A stretch of DNA of 64,000 nt from Sphingomonas sp. UNC305MFCol5.2 (GTDB lineage Bacteria > Pseudomonadota > Alphaproteobacteria > Sphingomonadales > Sphingomonadaceae): assembly GCF_000712135.1 (NCBI RefSeq), contig NZ_JOOE01000001.1, positions 1,364,001 through 1,428,000 of the forward strand. Reading direction: 5' to 3'. Of this stretch, positions 1 to 8,850 are shown piece by piece. A model generated the notes under the pieces. That model had not been told where the DNA came from. It saw only the letters and a program-made list of their open reading frames with translations, and did no database searches. Made by a program: the position numbers and the translations under genes. Within the stretch, counting starts at the first letter, position 1. The number at the start of each line of letters is the position of its first letter.

Positions 1-2
1 GC

Positions 3-1544
3 GCGCTGGATGTCGAAGCGGAGGCTCGGGCGCTGGTGTCGATACTGACACAGGAAGCGGCGATCGGCAGGGATCCGGATCGAAGCCAACGGCGTCGCAC
101 GCCCGATACTGGCCTGCGGCTGGCGGCGCTGATCCGCGCTCGTCCCTTCGCGGCGCTGCGGCTGGTTGCGGAAACCAAGGACGCGCCCTTGCATCTGGCA
201 TCGCTGCTGGCCGATGCGCAAACCCTGCCCTTGCTGTTTGCGTCGATGGCGCCTGCCGAACGCGCCCGCTCCGAAGCGCTCGCGCGACTGCTGACCGGTT
301 GGGCGGGTCGGCGAGCTGTGGCGCCGACAAAGCTGGCCAAGGCGCTGGCACTGGCCGCTGCGGCGCAGGATTGGAGGCGCGACGGCGGGCGCGGTTTCGC
401 GGCGGAATGGTTGCGGCAATTGTTCGCCCTGGCGAGCCTCGCCGAGCAAGCGGCGCTGCGCCACGTACTCGATCGCATTCCGGCGGAAGAGTGGATCGAC
501 GCGCCAAAAGCGGCGAAACCGACCGAAAAGCCTCGCCGGGATATCGCTGGCAAGGTGCGTGCGCTGCTGATGCTTCGGCCCAATGCCTCGCTGAGCGCGC
601 TCCGGCGCGCACTCGAGGATCCGCGCCGTCGGTCACGATCGGCGCGCGAGCTCGGCGAGGCCGAACTGGTCCAGCTGCTCCTGCTGCTCGCGCCGACGGC
701 CGGGGCCGGCCTGCTGCACGCCGCCGAGCGTCTCGCCGCGGCTCGGCGGGCGGGAGGCGCGCCTCTCGCACGCGCCGCGCAATGGGAAGCGATCCTTGCC
801 GCCAGCAGCGACAGGCATCCGATTCCGCACCTGACCCGGCTGTTGCTCGACGGCGCGGAGGGCGTTCCTCCCCCGCCCATCGCGACGCGCGCGCGGATCG
901 AGGCATTGCTTTCGGCGAGCCTCGAAGGCATGCGCGATGCGCCGCTCAGGATCGCCCTCGACTTGCGCGAGCGCCACCGCCAGGATCGCGCCGCAGAGGC
1001 GCGGCCGGAGAATTCGGAGGACGCGCCCGTGACGATCCACATCGCCAATGCCGGGCTGGTCCTCGCCTCGGTCTTCCTGCCCCATCTCTTTCAGTCGCTC
1101 GATTATGTCGCGCCGGCGGAGGACGGCGGATGGCGCTGGCGCAACGGCGAATGCCAGGGACGCGCCGTTCATCTGCTGCAATGGCTCGTCGACACACGCA
1201 CCGACGCGCCCGAGCCCCTGCTCGCGCTCAACAAGATATTGTGCGGCATGCCGGTCACCGAACCCGTCCCGGCAGAAATACTGCTTGAGGAACGCGAGCT
1301 TCAGATGGGCGGCACGCTGCTCACAACGATCCTCGCGAGTTGGCCCCCGCTCGCCGAGAGCGGAGTCGAAGCGCTGCGCCAGACCTTCTTCCAGCGCGAA
1401 GGGCGGTTGGCCAAGAGCGAGCAGGGCTGGAGCCTCGATGTAGAGACTCTGGTGCTCGACGTCCTGCTCGACCAGCTTCCCTGGGGATTTTCGACGATCC
1501 TCCATCCCTGGATGCCCGCTCCGCTGACCGTCCGGTGGCGATAG
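3..1544 (+). CDS. Contractile injection system tape-measure protein, 5' truncated by window edge
   Basis: The reading frame is already open at the first complete codon, so the true start lies left of the window; the GTG at 36 is only an internal candidate. The last 150 or so residues carry the family's recognisable tail: NAGLVLASVFLPHLF, then RAVHLLQWLVD, LNKILCGMP, LRQTFFQREGRL, a W-S-L-D-V-E segment, and LPWGFSTILHPWM just before the stop. I read this as the CIS_TMP family, which sets tube length in extracellular contractile injection systems and related phage-tail-like particles. The middle is rich in Ala, Leu and Arg and probably helical. No other injection-system gene lies to its right, so it is probably the last gene of its cluster. 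Family assignment is by motif recall, not by search. Confidence 0.82.
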   Translation, partial: ALDVEAEARALVSILTQEAAIGRDPDRSQRRRTPDTGLRLAALIRARPFAALRLVAETKDAPLHLASLLADAQTLPLLFASMAPAERARSEALARLLTGWAGRRAVAPTKLAKALALAAAAQDWRRDGGRGFAAEWLRQLFALASLAEQAALRHVLDRIPAEEWIDAPKAAKPTEKPRRDIAGKVRALLMLRPNASLSALRRALEDPRRRSRSARELGEAELVQLLLLLAPTAGAGLLHAAERLAAARRAGGAPLARAAQWEAILAASSDRHPIPHLTRLLLDGAEGVPPPPIATRARIEALLSASLEGMRDAPLRIALDLRERHRQDRAAEARPENSEDAPVTIHIANAGLVLASVFLPHLFQSLDYVAPAEDGGWRWRNGECQGRAVHLLQWLVDTRTDAPEPLLALNKILCGMPVTEPVPAEILLEERELQMGGTLLTTILASWPPLAESGVEALRQTFFQREGRLAKSEQGWSLDVETLVLDVLLDQLPWGFSTILHPWMPAPLTVRWR

Positions 1545-1588
1545 TCGGCTGCAAATCGCGCATTTTTCCTTGTCCGCGAGGCGATTTC

Positions 1589-1611
1589 TTGACAATAGTC
1601 TGACTAATACG
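1589..1611 (+). promoter_or_regulatory. Candidate -35 box with overlapping GntR/FadR-type operator
   Basis: TTGACA at 1589-1594 is followed directly by the palindrome TAGTCTGACTA at 1596-1606, which fits the FadR-subfamily pattern T.GTNNNAC.A. I see no convincing -10 box at normal spacing. The site lies about 40 bases before the dehydratase start and matches sites at 9871, 10039 and 13672, so repression of the dehydratase by the nearby FadR-type regulator is inferred. Confidence 0.55.
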
Positions 1612-1642
1612 GGCACACGCCCAAGGGGCTCACATCACCAAA

Positions 1643-3448
1643 ATGACGCATGATTCCAGCATGACACCGCGCAAACTTCGTTCCCGCGCATGGTTCGACG
1701 ATCCCTCGAACGCCGACATGACGGCGCTCTATCTCGAGCGCTACATGAACTTCGGGATCAGCCTCGACGAGCTCCAGTCGGGCAGGCCGATCATCGGCAT
1801 CGCCCAGACCGGCAGCGACCTCTCGCCCTGCAATCGTCACCATCTCGTTCTCGCCGAGCGCATCCGCGAAGGCATTCGCGACGCGGGCGGTATCGCGATC
1901 GAATTCCCCGTCCATCCGATCCAGGAGACCGGCAAGCGCCCGACCGCGGGGCTCGACCGCAACCTTGCCTATCTGGGGCTGGTCGAGACGCTCTACGGCT
2001 ATCCGATCGACGGCGTGGTGCTGACCACCGGTTGCGACAAGACCACGCCCGCCTGCCTGATGGCGGCGGCAACGGTGAACATCCCGGCGATCTCGCTGTC
2101 GGTGGGGCCGATGCTCAATGGCTGGCACAAGGGACAGCGCACCGGATCGGGGACGATCGTGTGGAAGGCGCGCGAGCTGCTCGCCGCGGGCGAGATCGAT
2201 TATCAGGGCTTCATCAAGCTGGTCGCGACCTCGGCGCCGTCGACCGGCTTCTGCAACACCATGGGCACCGCCTCGACGATGAACTCGCTGGCGGAGGCGC
2301 TCGGCATGTCGCTGCCCGGCTCGGCCGCGATCCCCGCCCCGTACCGCGACCGGCAGGAATCGGCGTACCGCACCGGCCTCCAGATCGTCGAGATGGTCGC
2401 GGCCGACCGCAAGCCTTCGGACGTGCTGACGCGCGAAGCGTTCCTCAATGCGATCCGGGTCAATTCGGCGATCGGCGGATCGACCAACGCGCCGATCCAC
2501 TTGAACGCGATCGCCCGCCATATCGGCGTCGAGCTCAGCCTCGACGACTGGCAGGAACATGGCCGCGACGTGCCTTTGCTGGTGAACCTGCAGCCGGCGG
2601 GCGAATATCTGGGCGAGGATTATTACCGCGCCGGCGGCGTGCCCGCAGTGGTCGCCGAGCTGATACGTCAGGGGCTGATCATCGAGGAGGCACTGACCGT
2701 CAACGGCCGCACCATCGGCGACAATTGCCGCGACGCGGTGATCGAGGACGAGGCAGTGATCCGGCGCTTCGATGCGCCGCTCAAGGAGGCTGCCGGCTTC
2801 TCGGTGTTGCGCGGTAATCTGTTCGACAGCGCGATCATGAAACTCTCGGTGATCTCGCCCGAATTCCGCGAACGCTATCTCTCCGATCCCGTCGATCCCG
2901 ACGCCTTCGAAGGCCCGGTCGTAGTGTTCGACGGTCCCGAGGATTACCACGCCCGCATCGACGACCCCGCGCTCGGGATCGACGAGCGCACCCTGCTGAT
3001 CATGCGCGGCGCGGGACCGATCGGCTATCCGGGCGCCGCCGAAGTGGTCAACATGCGCCCGCCCGTCCAGCTCATCCAGAAGGGCATCCATGCCCTCCCC
3101 TGCATCGGCGACGGCCGCCAGTCGGGGACGAGCGGCAGCCCCTCGATCCTCAACGCCTCACCCGAGGCGGCGGCGGGCGGCGGGCTCGCCTTGCTGCAGA
3201 CCGGTGACCGGGTGCGGATCGATCTTCGCAAGGGCACGGCGAATATGCTGGTGTCCGACACCGAGCTAGCGCAGCGCCGCGCAGCACTGGAGGCCGCCGG
3301 CGGGTTCAAGTTCCCCGCGAGCCAGACGCCCTGGCAGGAGATCCAGCGCGCGATCAACGGCCAGGCGGAGACCGGCGCGGTGCTCGAGCCGGCGGTGAAG
3401 TATCAACGGCTGGCGCAGACCTTCGGAGTGCCGCGGCACAACCACTGA
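1643..3448 (+). CDS. Pentonate (D-xylonate/L-arabinonate) dehydratase, IlvD/Edd family
   Basis: The predicted 601-residue cytoplasmic protein should convert an aldonic acid such as D-xylonate or L-arabinonate to the 2-keto-3-deoxy acid. It strongly resembles Caulobacter XylD as I remember it, including the openings RSRAWFDDP and [11 protein letters not shown] and the C-terminal PRHNH. The cluster cysteines are visible at C63 (SPCNRHH), C131 ([10 protein letters not shown], with the carbamylation-type Lys133) and C204 ([10 protein letters not shown]). Length is normal for the family. The start at 1643 has an AAGGGG stretch somewhat far upstream; the ATG at 1661 has none. It converges on the glycosidase operon and carries the same operator-like motif as the arabinose genes. 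Substrate is inferred: the arabinose context favours L-arabinonate, the sequence resemblance is to the xylonate enzyme. Confidence 0.88.
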   Translation: MTHDSSMTPRKLRSRAWFDDPSNADMTALYLERYMNFGISLDELQSGRPIIGIAQTGSDLSPCNRHHLVLAERIREGIRDAGGIAIEFPVHPIQETGKRPTAGLDRNLAYLGLVETLYGYPIDGVVLTTGCDKTTPACLMAAATVNIPAISLSVGPMLNGWHKGQRTGSGTIVWKARELLAAGEIDYQGFIKLVATSAPSTGFCNTMGTASTMNSLAEALGMSLPGSAAIPAPYRDRQESAYRTGLQIVEMVAADRKPSDVLTREAFLNAIRVNSAIGGSTNAPIHLNAIARHIGVELSLDDWQEHGRDVPLLVNLQPAGEYLGEDYYRAGGVPAVVAELIRQGLIIEEALTVNGRTIGDNCRDAVIEDEAVIRRFDAPLKEAAGFSVLRGNLFDSAIMKLSVISPEFRERYLSDPVDPDAFEGPVVVFDGPEDYHARIDDPALGIDERTLLIMRGAGPIGYPGAAEVVNMRPPVQLIQKGIHALPCIGDGRQSGTSGSPSILNASPEAAAGGGLALLQTGDRVRIDLRKGTANMLVSDTELAQRRAALEAAGGFKFPASQTPWQEIQRAINGQAETGAVLEPAVKYQRLAQTFGVPRHNH

Positions 3449-3465
3449 GGCGTAGCCCCACACAC

Positions 3466-3577
3466 GTCACCCCGGCCGAAGTGCCGGGGTCCACTGTGCG
3501 GCTGGCGACAACCATGCGCCTCCAGCCCTTCCGGCGCGGAACGGTGCATCCCGGCACAAGGCCGGCGATGATGACGA
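3466..3577. repeat. Inverted pair of REP-like hairpins (REPIN-like), copy 1
   Basis: Two inverted REP-like units face each other. The left unit contains CCCCGGC (3470-3476) pairing with GCCGGGG (3483-3489). The right unit near 3546-3570 is a diverged reverse complement of it. The element fills the gap between two convergent genes, where it could also end transcription. It is related to the element at 48213-48321. Confidence 0.6.
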
Positions 3578-4912
3578 TCAAGTGAGGCGATACAGCCCCG
3601 AACCGTGCGGCGGCAGCGTAGCGGCGAAGCGTGTGGTCGCCTTGCCCAGATCCTTGCGCTCCCACAGATCGCGCACTCGAACGGTCGTGATGCCAAGCCA
3701 GCGGAAGTCGACGCCGATCTCCTGTTTCTTGTCTGTCATATTGAACAGAGCGAGGTAGCGATCGGCACCATTCGCGTGTCGCGCCGTCCACACGCGCATC
3801 CCGTCCGCGACGAAATGCGGCTGGTTGTCCGTGCTGGCCTGATTGACCGCGATCACTTCCGGATTGGTGAGAAGCGCCAATGTCGGTGCGTCCAGGTGAC
3901 GCAGGTCACCGCCCATGATCAAAGGCGAGCGCGCGATCGACCACAAGGTCATGAGGGTGCGCTGCTCGGCCGGGGTGAACTTGGTGTCCCGCTTGCCGAG
4001 CGCAAGGCGGCCGAGCGGGAGCATGTCGGCGTCGGGCCAGCCGCCGGATCGACGGTGCGGGTTCCAATTTTCGAGCCGCGTGAACTGCGCCTCGAGCAGG
4101 GGCCATTCGTCCCAGAAATCGTCGCTGATCCGCCACATCTGCGCATAGCGACGAACGTGGTCGGCGCGCGGCACGGGAGTCTCGCCCGGCGAAAGGCTGA
4201 GGATGATGGGACGGCGGGTCGCGACGATCGCCTTGTGCGCCGCTTCTATCTCCGGTGCGTGGGCGTCGTACGGGCGGCTCATATCGTCCATCTTGACGAA
4301 GTCGACACCCCAGGAGGCGTAGAGGGCGAAGACACTGTCGTAATAGGCCTGGGCGCCGGGTTTGCGCATGTCGACGCCGTACATGTCCGGGTTCCACGGG
4401 CAGATGCTGCTCGTGTCGGCGATATCCTGCGCCCGGTAGCGCGTGCCGAAGATCGGCAGGTTCTGCTTCACCGCCAGCCGGGGGATGCCGCGCATCAGAT
4501 GGATGCCGAACTTGAGGCCGAGCCTGTGCACCTCCGCCGCGAGCGGCGCGAAGCCCTTGCCACCGGCGCTCGAGGGGAAGCGGTTGGGCGCGGGTAGTAG
4601 CCGGCCATAGCCGTCCATCACCGGTTCGGGATTGGAGTTATAAGTGTAGCTGCTGGCCTCCGGCTCGTACCACTGAATGTCGACGGTGAAGATGTCGTAT
4701 CCGAAGGGCAGCAGCTTCTCGGCCATGATCCGCGCGGTCTCGAGCGCCTGTTCCTCGTTGATCGTCGTCGCGAAGCTGTTCCAGCTGTTCCACCCCATCG
4801 GCGGCGTCGGAGCGAGCGCGCGGACGTTGCGCTGCCCCTGCCCCTGCGCCTGCGCGGCGACCGGCGCCGCGGCGAGCAGACCCAACGCATGACGACGATT
4901 CAGATGGATCAT
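3578..4912 (-). CDS. GH27 glycosidase, probable beta-L-arabinopyranosidase
   Basis: The 444-residue protein starts with a twin-arginine-like signal (NRRHALGLLAAAPVAAQAQ) and continues with the GH27 hallmark PPMGWNSWNSF at about 38-47. The nucleophile is Asp209 in FVKMDDMS and the acid/base is Asp264 or Asp265 in WRISDD. Classical alpha-galactosidases have a D-D-C-W motif in the sugar pocket; here it reads D78-I79-Q80-W81. Replacement of that second Asp by Ile is, from my knowledge of the family, the feature that turns GH27 enzymes towards beta-L-arabinopyranosides. The surrounding arabinose genes agree. Its start overlaps the stop of the GH127 gene by four bases, so it is the last gene of a coupled operon. 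Alternative: an alpha-galactosidase with unusual specificity. Confidence 0.85.
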   Translation of the reverse strand: MIHLNRRHALGLLAAAPVAAQAQGQGQRNVRALAPTPPMGWNSWNSFATTINEEQALETARIMAEKLLPFGYDIFTVDIQWYEPEASSYTYNSNPEPVMDGYGRLLPAPNRFPSSAGGKGFAPLAAEVHRLGLKFGIHLMRGIPRLAVKQNLPIFGTRYRAQDIADTSSICPWNPDMYGVDMRKPGAQAYYDSVFALYASWGVDFVKMDDMSRPYDAHAPEIEAAHKAIVATRRPIILSLSPGETPVPRADHVRRYAQMWRISDDFWDEWPLLEAQFTRLENWNPHRRSGGWPDADMLPLGRLALGKRDTKFTPAEQRTLMTLWSIARSPLIMGGDLRHLDAPTLALLTNPEVIAVNQASTDNQPHFVADGMRVWTARHANGADRYLALFNMTDKKQEIGVDFRWLGITTVRVRDLWERKDLGKATTRFAATLPPHGSGLYRLT

Positions 4913-7245
4913 TGTGCCTCCAATATGCGAGTTTCATAGACGAGGGCGTCGGAGCCCCTGGTTTCGAAGCGCACCGTCACCTTGTTCTTGCCGCGCGTGA
5001 GTGCTTCGGGAATCGGATAGTCGACGCTGACGAAGCGTTTCACCGGCTGGGCGGCGCGGCGCTCGTTGGCGATGCGCGTGCCTTCGACCGAGATGTCGAA
5101 ATTCTTGTTCACTTCCTCGCCCCAATAAAGCGCGCTGAGCAGCATCGGACCGGGACGCACCGCGAGAGTGAATTCCATGTAATTGCCCATGCCCCAGGGA
5201 ATCTGGCGCCCACTGCGGCCGCCCCACGAGAACAGGTCGCTGTGGTTCGAGCGATAGTCGTGGTCGCGTTCGGGCTGCATTTCGCCGAGCTGGATCACGT
5301 CGACGGTGCGAGCCTCGAGCGCCGCCCGCGCCGCAGCCTCGGTGCGGAAAGCAGCCTCCTCATCCTTCCACTGCGCTTCGGTGAAGCGCGGGAAATAGAC
5401 TGCGGTGCGGCGATCATATTGCCGAAAGAAGGGCACCATGGTCAGCGCTTCGGGCCGCGCGTCGGCGAGGCGGAAGCGGTGTCCCGCGGCGGCGACGGGG
5501 ACCAGAGCCGCGGCGGCGTCCTCGGTGACCAGCGCAGGCGGCTGACCCTCGAAAGCCTCGGTGGCAGGTCCCAGATCGGCGGCAAGGACGAGCGGGCCGC
5601 TCATATAAGCGAGCATGCGCGGATCGTCGGGTGTCGGTTCGGCGCGGACGCGCATCGGCAAAGTGAGTTCGATCCTGTCCCCCGCCTGCCAGCGGCGGTC
5701 GAGCCGGGCATAGCCGGTGGCACGATCGATCGGCTGGGGCTTGCCGTTGAGTGCAAGCGCCGGTGCATCGCACCATCCCGGCAGGCGAAGCGCGATCGTC
5801 GTCGCACTGCGCGGTGCCCTGGTCACACGGAGCGTTACTTGCTCGCTGAACGGATAAGCGGTCTCGAGCTCTACCCCGAGCCCCCGCTCCTTCCACTCAG
5901 CCGTGGACGGGATGAACAAATTGACGAACAGCGCGGCATCGTCGTGCCAGTAGATGCTCTCGCCATGCTTGGCGTGCGTCTCCATCCCGGAGCCCACGCA
6001 ACACCAGAAGCTGTCCTCGGGGGTGGAGTAGGTCCGCCGCGCGCCGGCGCTGAGCGGCATGAAATAGACGAACATCCCTGTTTCTGGATGCTGATGTGCG
6101 AGCAAATGGTTGAGGTGGACCCGCTCGTAATAGTCGAACAGCGAAGCATCGGGCTGCCAGCCATAGAGGTGCCGCGTCAGCTTCAGCATATTGTAGCTGT
6201 TGCATGCCTCGCAGGTACGCTCGGTGATCCGGGTCGAGATCAGATCCGGCGGCCCGAAATGCTCGCGTTCGCTATTGCCGCCGATGATGTAGCTGTGATG
6301 CCCGGCGACGGTCCGGTGGAAGAAGCGCGCGGCGTCGGCATGGCGTTGCTCGCCGGTAAGCTCGTAGAGCCGGGCGAGGCCGATAAGCTTGGGGATCTGG
6401 GTATTGGCGTGGAGGCCGGGAAGGTCGTCCTTGCCCGCCGCGAGCGGAGCGAGAACCTTCTGATGGTAGATGCGCTGCGATATCCGCCGCCAACGGGGAT
6501 CGCCGGTCAGCGCATAGGTCTCTGCATAGCTGTCGTTGAGGCCACCATGCTCGGCGGCGAGCAATTTCTGTATCTGCGCGTCGTCGAGCCCCTCGAGGAT
6601 CGTGCCGAGATAGCCGGCCATCGCCAGCATCACCGGCATCGCCTCGGCCACATCGCCGAAGCGCACCGTATCGATCAGTCCCGCATGGACCTTGTGCCAG
6701 GTGTAAAGCGGCACCCAGCCGCCGTTGATGTCGAAGCCGCTGCTGTGGATGTCGCCCTTGCGGATCTCCTCGAAGACGATCTTGCCGTCGACTGTCTTGC
6801 CGTCGCGGTCGACAGTGGTGCCGCCGACATAGCCGTCGCCCTGCGCGGCCTGGATACGTGCCATCTCGGCGACGATGTGGCGCAGGCGATCGCGGATCAC
6901 CGCGTCGCCGGTCTGGGCGTAAAGCAGTGAAAGCGCCGACAGATAATGGCCGAGCGAATGCCCGGCGATTCCGCGCGCTTCCCAGCCGCCATAGGTCTCG
7001 CCTTTGGTCGGCAGCCCGGCGCCGGCGTAGAAATTGTGGAGCAGCCGCTCGGGGACAAGCGACAGCAAATAGCGGCGGTTGGTCTCGACTGCGTCGAGGA
7101 AAACCGAAGGCTTGAGCCGCACCGCCGGCAGCGGCAGCGGCCTCACCTTGATCGGCTTTTCCTCGACCGTGATGCGGGCGAAGGCCGGTCCGGCGAGCGC
7201 AAGCACGCTCGCCGAACCGAGAAACAACCGCCGCGTCAGCATCAC
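4909..7245 (-). CDS. GH127 family beta-L-arabinofuranosidase
   Basis: The 778-residue protein begins with a Tat-type signal (LTRRLFLGSASVLALAG) and should act in the periplasm or outside. GH127 enzymes (formerly DUF1680) release beta-L-arabinofuranose using a cysteine nucleophile held by a zinc site. All expected ligands are visible: Glu346 and Cys348 in TCEACNSYNM, and Cys415-Cys416 in SFWCCVGSGME, where Cys415 should be the nucleophile. The N-terminal half shows the alpha/alpha-barrel pattern (GHSLGHYLSALSLLYA near 95-110). It overlaps the GH51 gene upstream and the GH27 gene downstream by four bases each, a sign of translational coupling. Exact linkage preference is not readable from sequence. 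Confidence 0.9.
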   Translation of the reverse strand: MMLTRRLFLGSASVLALAGPAFARITVEEKPIKVRPLPLPAVRLKPSVFLDAVETNRRYLLSLVPERLLHNFYAGAGLPTKGETYGGWEARGIAGHSLGHYLSALSLLYAQTGDAVIRDRLRHIVAEMARIQAAQGDGYVGGTTVDRDGKTVDGKIVFEEIRKGDIHSSGFDINGGWVPLYTWHKVHAGLIDTVRFGDVAEAMPVMLAMAGYLGTILEGLDDAQIQKLLAAEHGGLNDSYAETYALTGDPRWRRISQRIYHQKVLAPLAAGKDDLPGLHANTQIPKLIGLARLYELTGEQRHADAARFFHRTVAGHHSYIIGGNSEREHFGPPDLISTRITERTCEACNSYNMLKLTRHLYGWQPDASLFDYYERVHLNHLLAHQHPETGMFVYFMPLSAGARRTYSTPEDSFWCCVGSGMETHAKHGESIYWHDDAALFVNLFIPSTAEWKERGLGVELETAYPFSEQVTLRVTRAPRSATTIALRLPGWCDAPALALNGKPQPIDRATGYARLDRRWQAGDRIELTLPMRVRAEPTPDDPRMLAYMSGPLVLAADLGPATEAFEGQPPALVTEDAAAALVPVAAAGHRFRLADARPEALTMVPFFRQYDRRTAVYFPRFTEAQWKDEEAAFRTEAAARAALEARTVDVIQLGEMQPERDHDYRSNHSDLFSWGGRSGRQIPWGMGNYMEFTLAVRPGPMLLSALYWGEEVNKNFDISVEGTRIANERRAAQPVKRFVSVDYPIPEALTRGKNKVTVRFETRGSDALVYETRILEAQ

Positions 7246-8780
7246 TCGACGGCGACCACGACAATCGACTTGGCCGGCAGGTCGAAGGTCAGCTTGCCGC
7301 CCGAGCTGCGCGCCGAATAGACCGCAGGCTGGATCGTGTTCGGCTGGTCGAACGTGTTGTGCGTATCGATCGCCGGCCCGGTGAGGATGCGCCCACGGGC
7401 ATTGCCGCTGAGGTTAGTCGTCACTCGCGCCGCCTTGTTGGGATCGGTGTTGGTCAGCGAGAGATAGAGCTTGCCGTCGGTGCCGCGCGCGGCCGAAACG
7501 TCGACCATCGGCAACTTGAACCCGGCCTTCTCATAAGTCGGCCCCTTCACGTCCGCCGCATACGGCGTGGCGCCCTGGAACGGCACGTACATATCGAAGA
7601 CGTGGTAGGTCGGGGTCAGGATCATCCGGCCCTTGTCGGTCAGGATCATCGCCTGGAGCACGTTGATCATCTGCGCGATGTTGGCCATCTTCACGCGATC
7701 GGTATGCCGGTGGAAGATGTTGAGCGTCAGCGCCGCCACTTCCGCGTCGCGCAGGCTGCTCTGCTGGTAGAGGAAACCCGGGGTCGAGCCCGATTCCTGA
7801 TCGTACCAGGTGCCCCATTCGTCGACGTACAATGCGACCTTCTTCTCGGGGTCATGCTTGTCCATCATGGCTTCGTGCTTGGTGATCAGTTCGTCCATGA
7901 AGGTCGCGCGGCTGAGCGTGGAGGCCCATTCATCCTCGGAGAAGCCCGTGGCAGCGCCCTTCTTGTCCCAGTTGCCCGTCGGCAGCGTGTAGTAATGGAC
8001 GCTGAGCGCGTTCATCTTGTTGCCGGCTTCGCGCATCATCACGTCGGTGAAATTATAGTCGCTGCCATTGGAGCCGCTCGCGACCTTGATGAGCTTCTTG
8101 CCCGCGGGAGGATTGACGAATTCCTGATAGCGGCGGTGGAGGTCCGCCGAATATTCCGCGCGCATGCTGCCGCCGCAGCCCCAGGTTTCGTTGCCCACGC
8201 CGAAATATTTGACCGCCCACGGCTTTTCGCGGCCGTTCTTCTTGCGCTCCTCGGCGAGGCTGCCCTTCTCGGCGGTCATGTACTCCATCCACTGGCTCAT
8301 GTCGCGCGGGCTCATCGAACCCATGTTGCCTGCGACATAGGCGTCGGTGCCGAGCATCTCGGAATAGTTCATGAATTCGTGCGTGCCGAAGGCATTGTCC
8401 TCGGTCACCCCGCCCCAGTGGCGGTTGATGCGCACGGGCCGCTTCGCACTCGGCCCAATGCCGTCGCGCCAGTCATATTCGTCGGCGAAACAGCCGCCGG
8501 GCCAGCGGACCACGGGCACCTTGATGTGCTTGAGTGCGGCGAGAACGTCGTTGCGATAGCCGTTGGTGTTGGGGATCTTAGAATCGGTTCCGACCCAAAT
8601 GCCCTCGTAGATGCCGCGCCCGAGATGCTCGGCGAACTGGCCATAGACTGCGGGCTCGATCTTCGCGCCGGGCTTGCCCGTGTCCACGGTCACGGTGACG
8701 CTCGCCGGTGCCTGCGCCAATGCGGGCATCGCCATCAGCGTCGCCGCGATCGGCAGCAGGCCGTACTTCAAAAGCTTCAT
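7242..8780 (-). CDS. abfA: GH51 alpha-L-arabinofuranosidase, secreted
   Basis: The 512-residue enzyme has a Sec signal peptide (to about ALAQA, residue 24) and the GH51 fold. The acid/base is Glu198 in GVGNETWG and the nucleophile Glu321 in LYVDEWGTW; VRWPGGCFAD near 91-100 is another family mark. It should remove alpha-L-arabinofuranosyl residues from arabinan or arabinoxylan. Many GH51 enzymes are cytoplasmic, so the clear export signal fits a periplasmic or surface role here. A strong GAGGGAGAG ribosome site precedes the ATG. It is the first of the three coupled glycosidase genes and lies 70 bases after the FAH-family gene, so all four may be one operon. A weaker operator-like sequence (TTGTCTAGTTA, 8818-8828) lies just upstream. 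Confidence 0.92.
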   Translation of the reverse strand: MKLLKYGLLPIAATLMAMPALAQAPASVTVTVDTGKPGAKIEPAVYGQFAEHLGRGIYEGIWVGTDSKIPNTNGYRNDVLAALKHIKVPVVRWPGGCFADEYDWRDGIGPSAKRPVRINRHWGGVTEDNAFGTHEFMNYSEMLGTDAYVAGNMGSMSPRDMSQWMEYMTAEKGSLAEERKKNGREKPWAVKYFGVGNETWGCGGSMRAEYSADLHRRYQEFVNPPAGKKLIKVASGSNGSDYNFTDVMMREAGNKMNALSVHYYTLPTGNWDKKGAATGFSEDEWASTLSRATFMDELITKHEAMMDKHDPEKKVALYVDEWGTWYDQESGSTPGFLYQQSSLRDAEVAALTLNIFHRHTDRVKMANIAQMINVLQAMILTDKGRMILTPTYHVFDMYVPFQGATPYAADVKGPTYEKAGFKLPMVDVSAARGTDGKLYLSLTNTDPNKAARVTTNLSGNARGRILTGPAIDTHNTFDQPNTIQPAVYSARSSGGKLTFDLPAKSIVVVAVE

Positions 8781-8850
8781 CTCACTCTCCCTCTTGTTCC
8801 CGCGCGACGCCGGGATTTTGTCTAGTTAAAGCTGATTATGTCCGCCGGAT

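Noticed and set aside
1604..3091. 495-codon minus-strand ORF opposite the pentonate dehydratase
   Set aside because: Composition typical of antisense frames; the plus-strand dehydratase is certain.
4912..6930. Long plus-strand ORF opposite the GH127 gene
   Set aside because: Low-complexity shadow of a gene whose catalytic residues are all visible on the minus strand.
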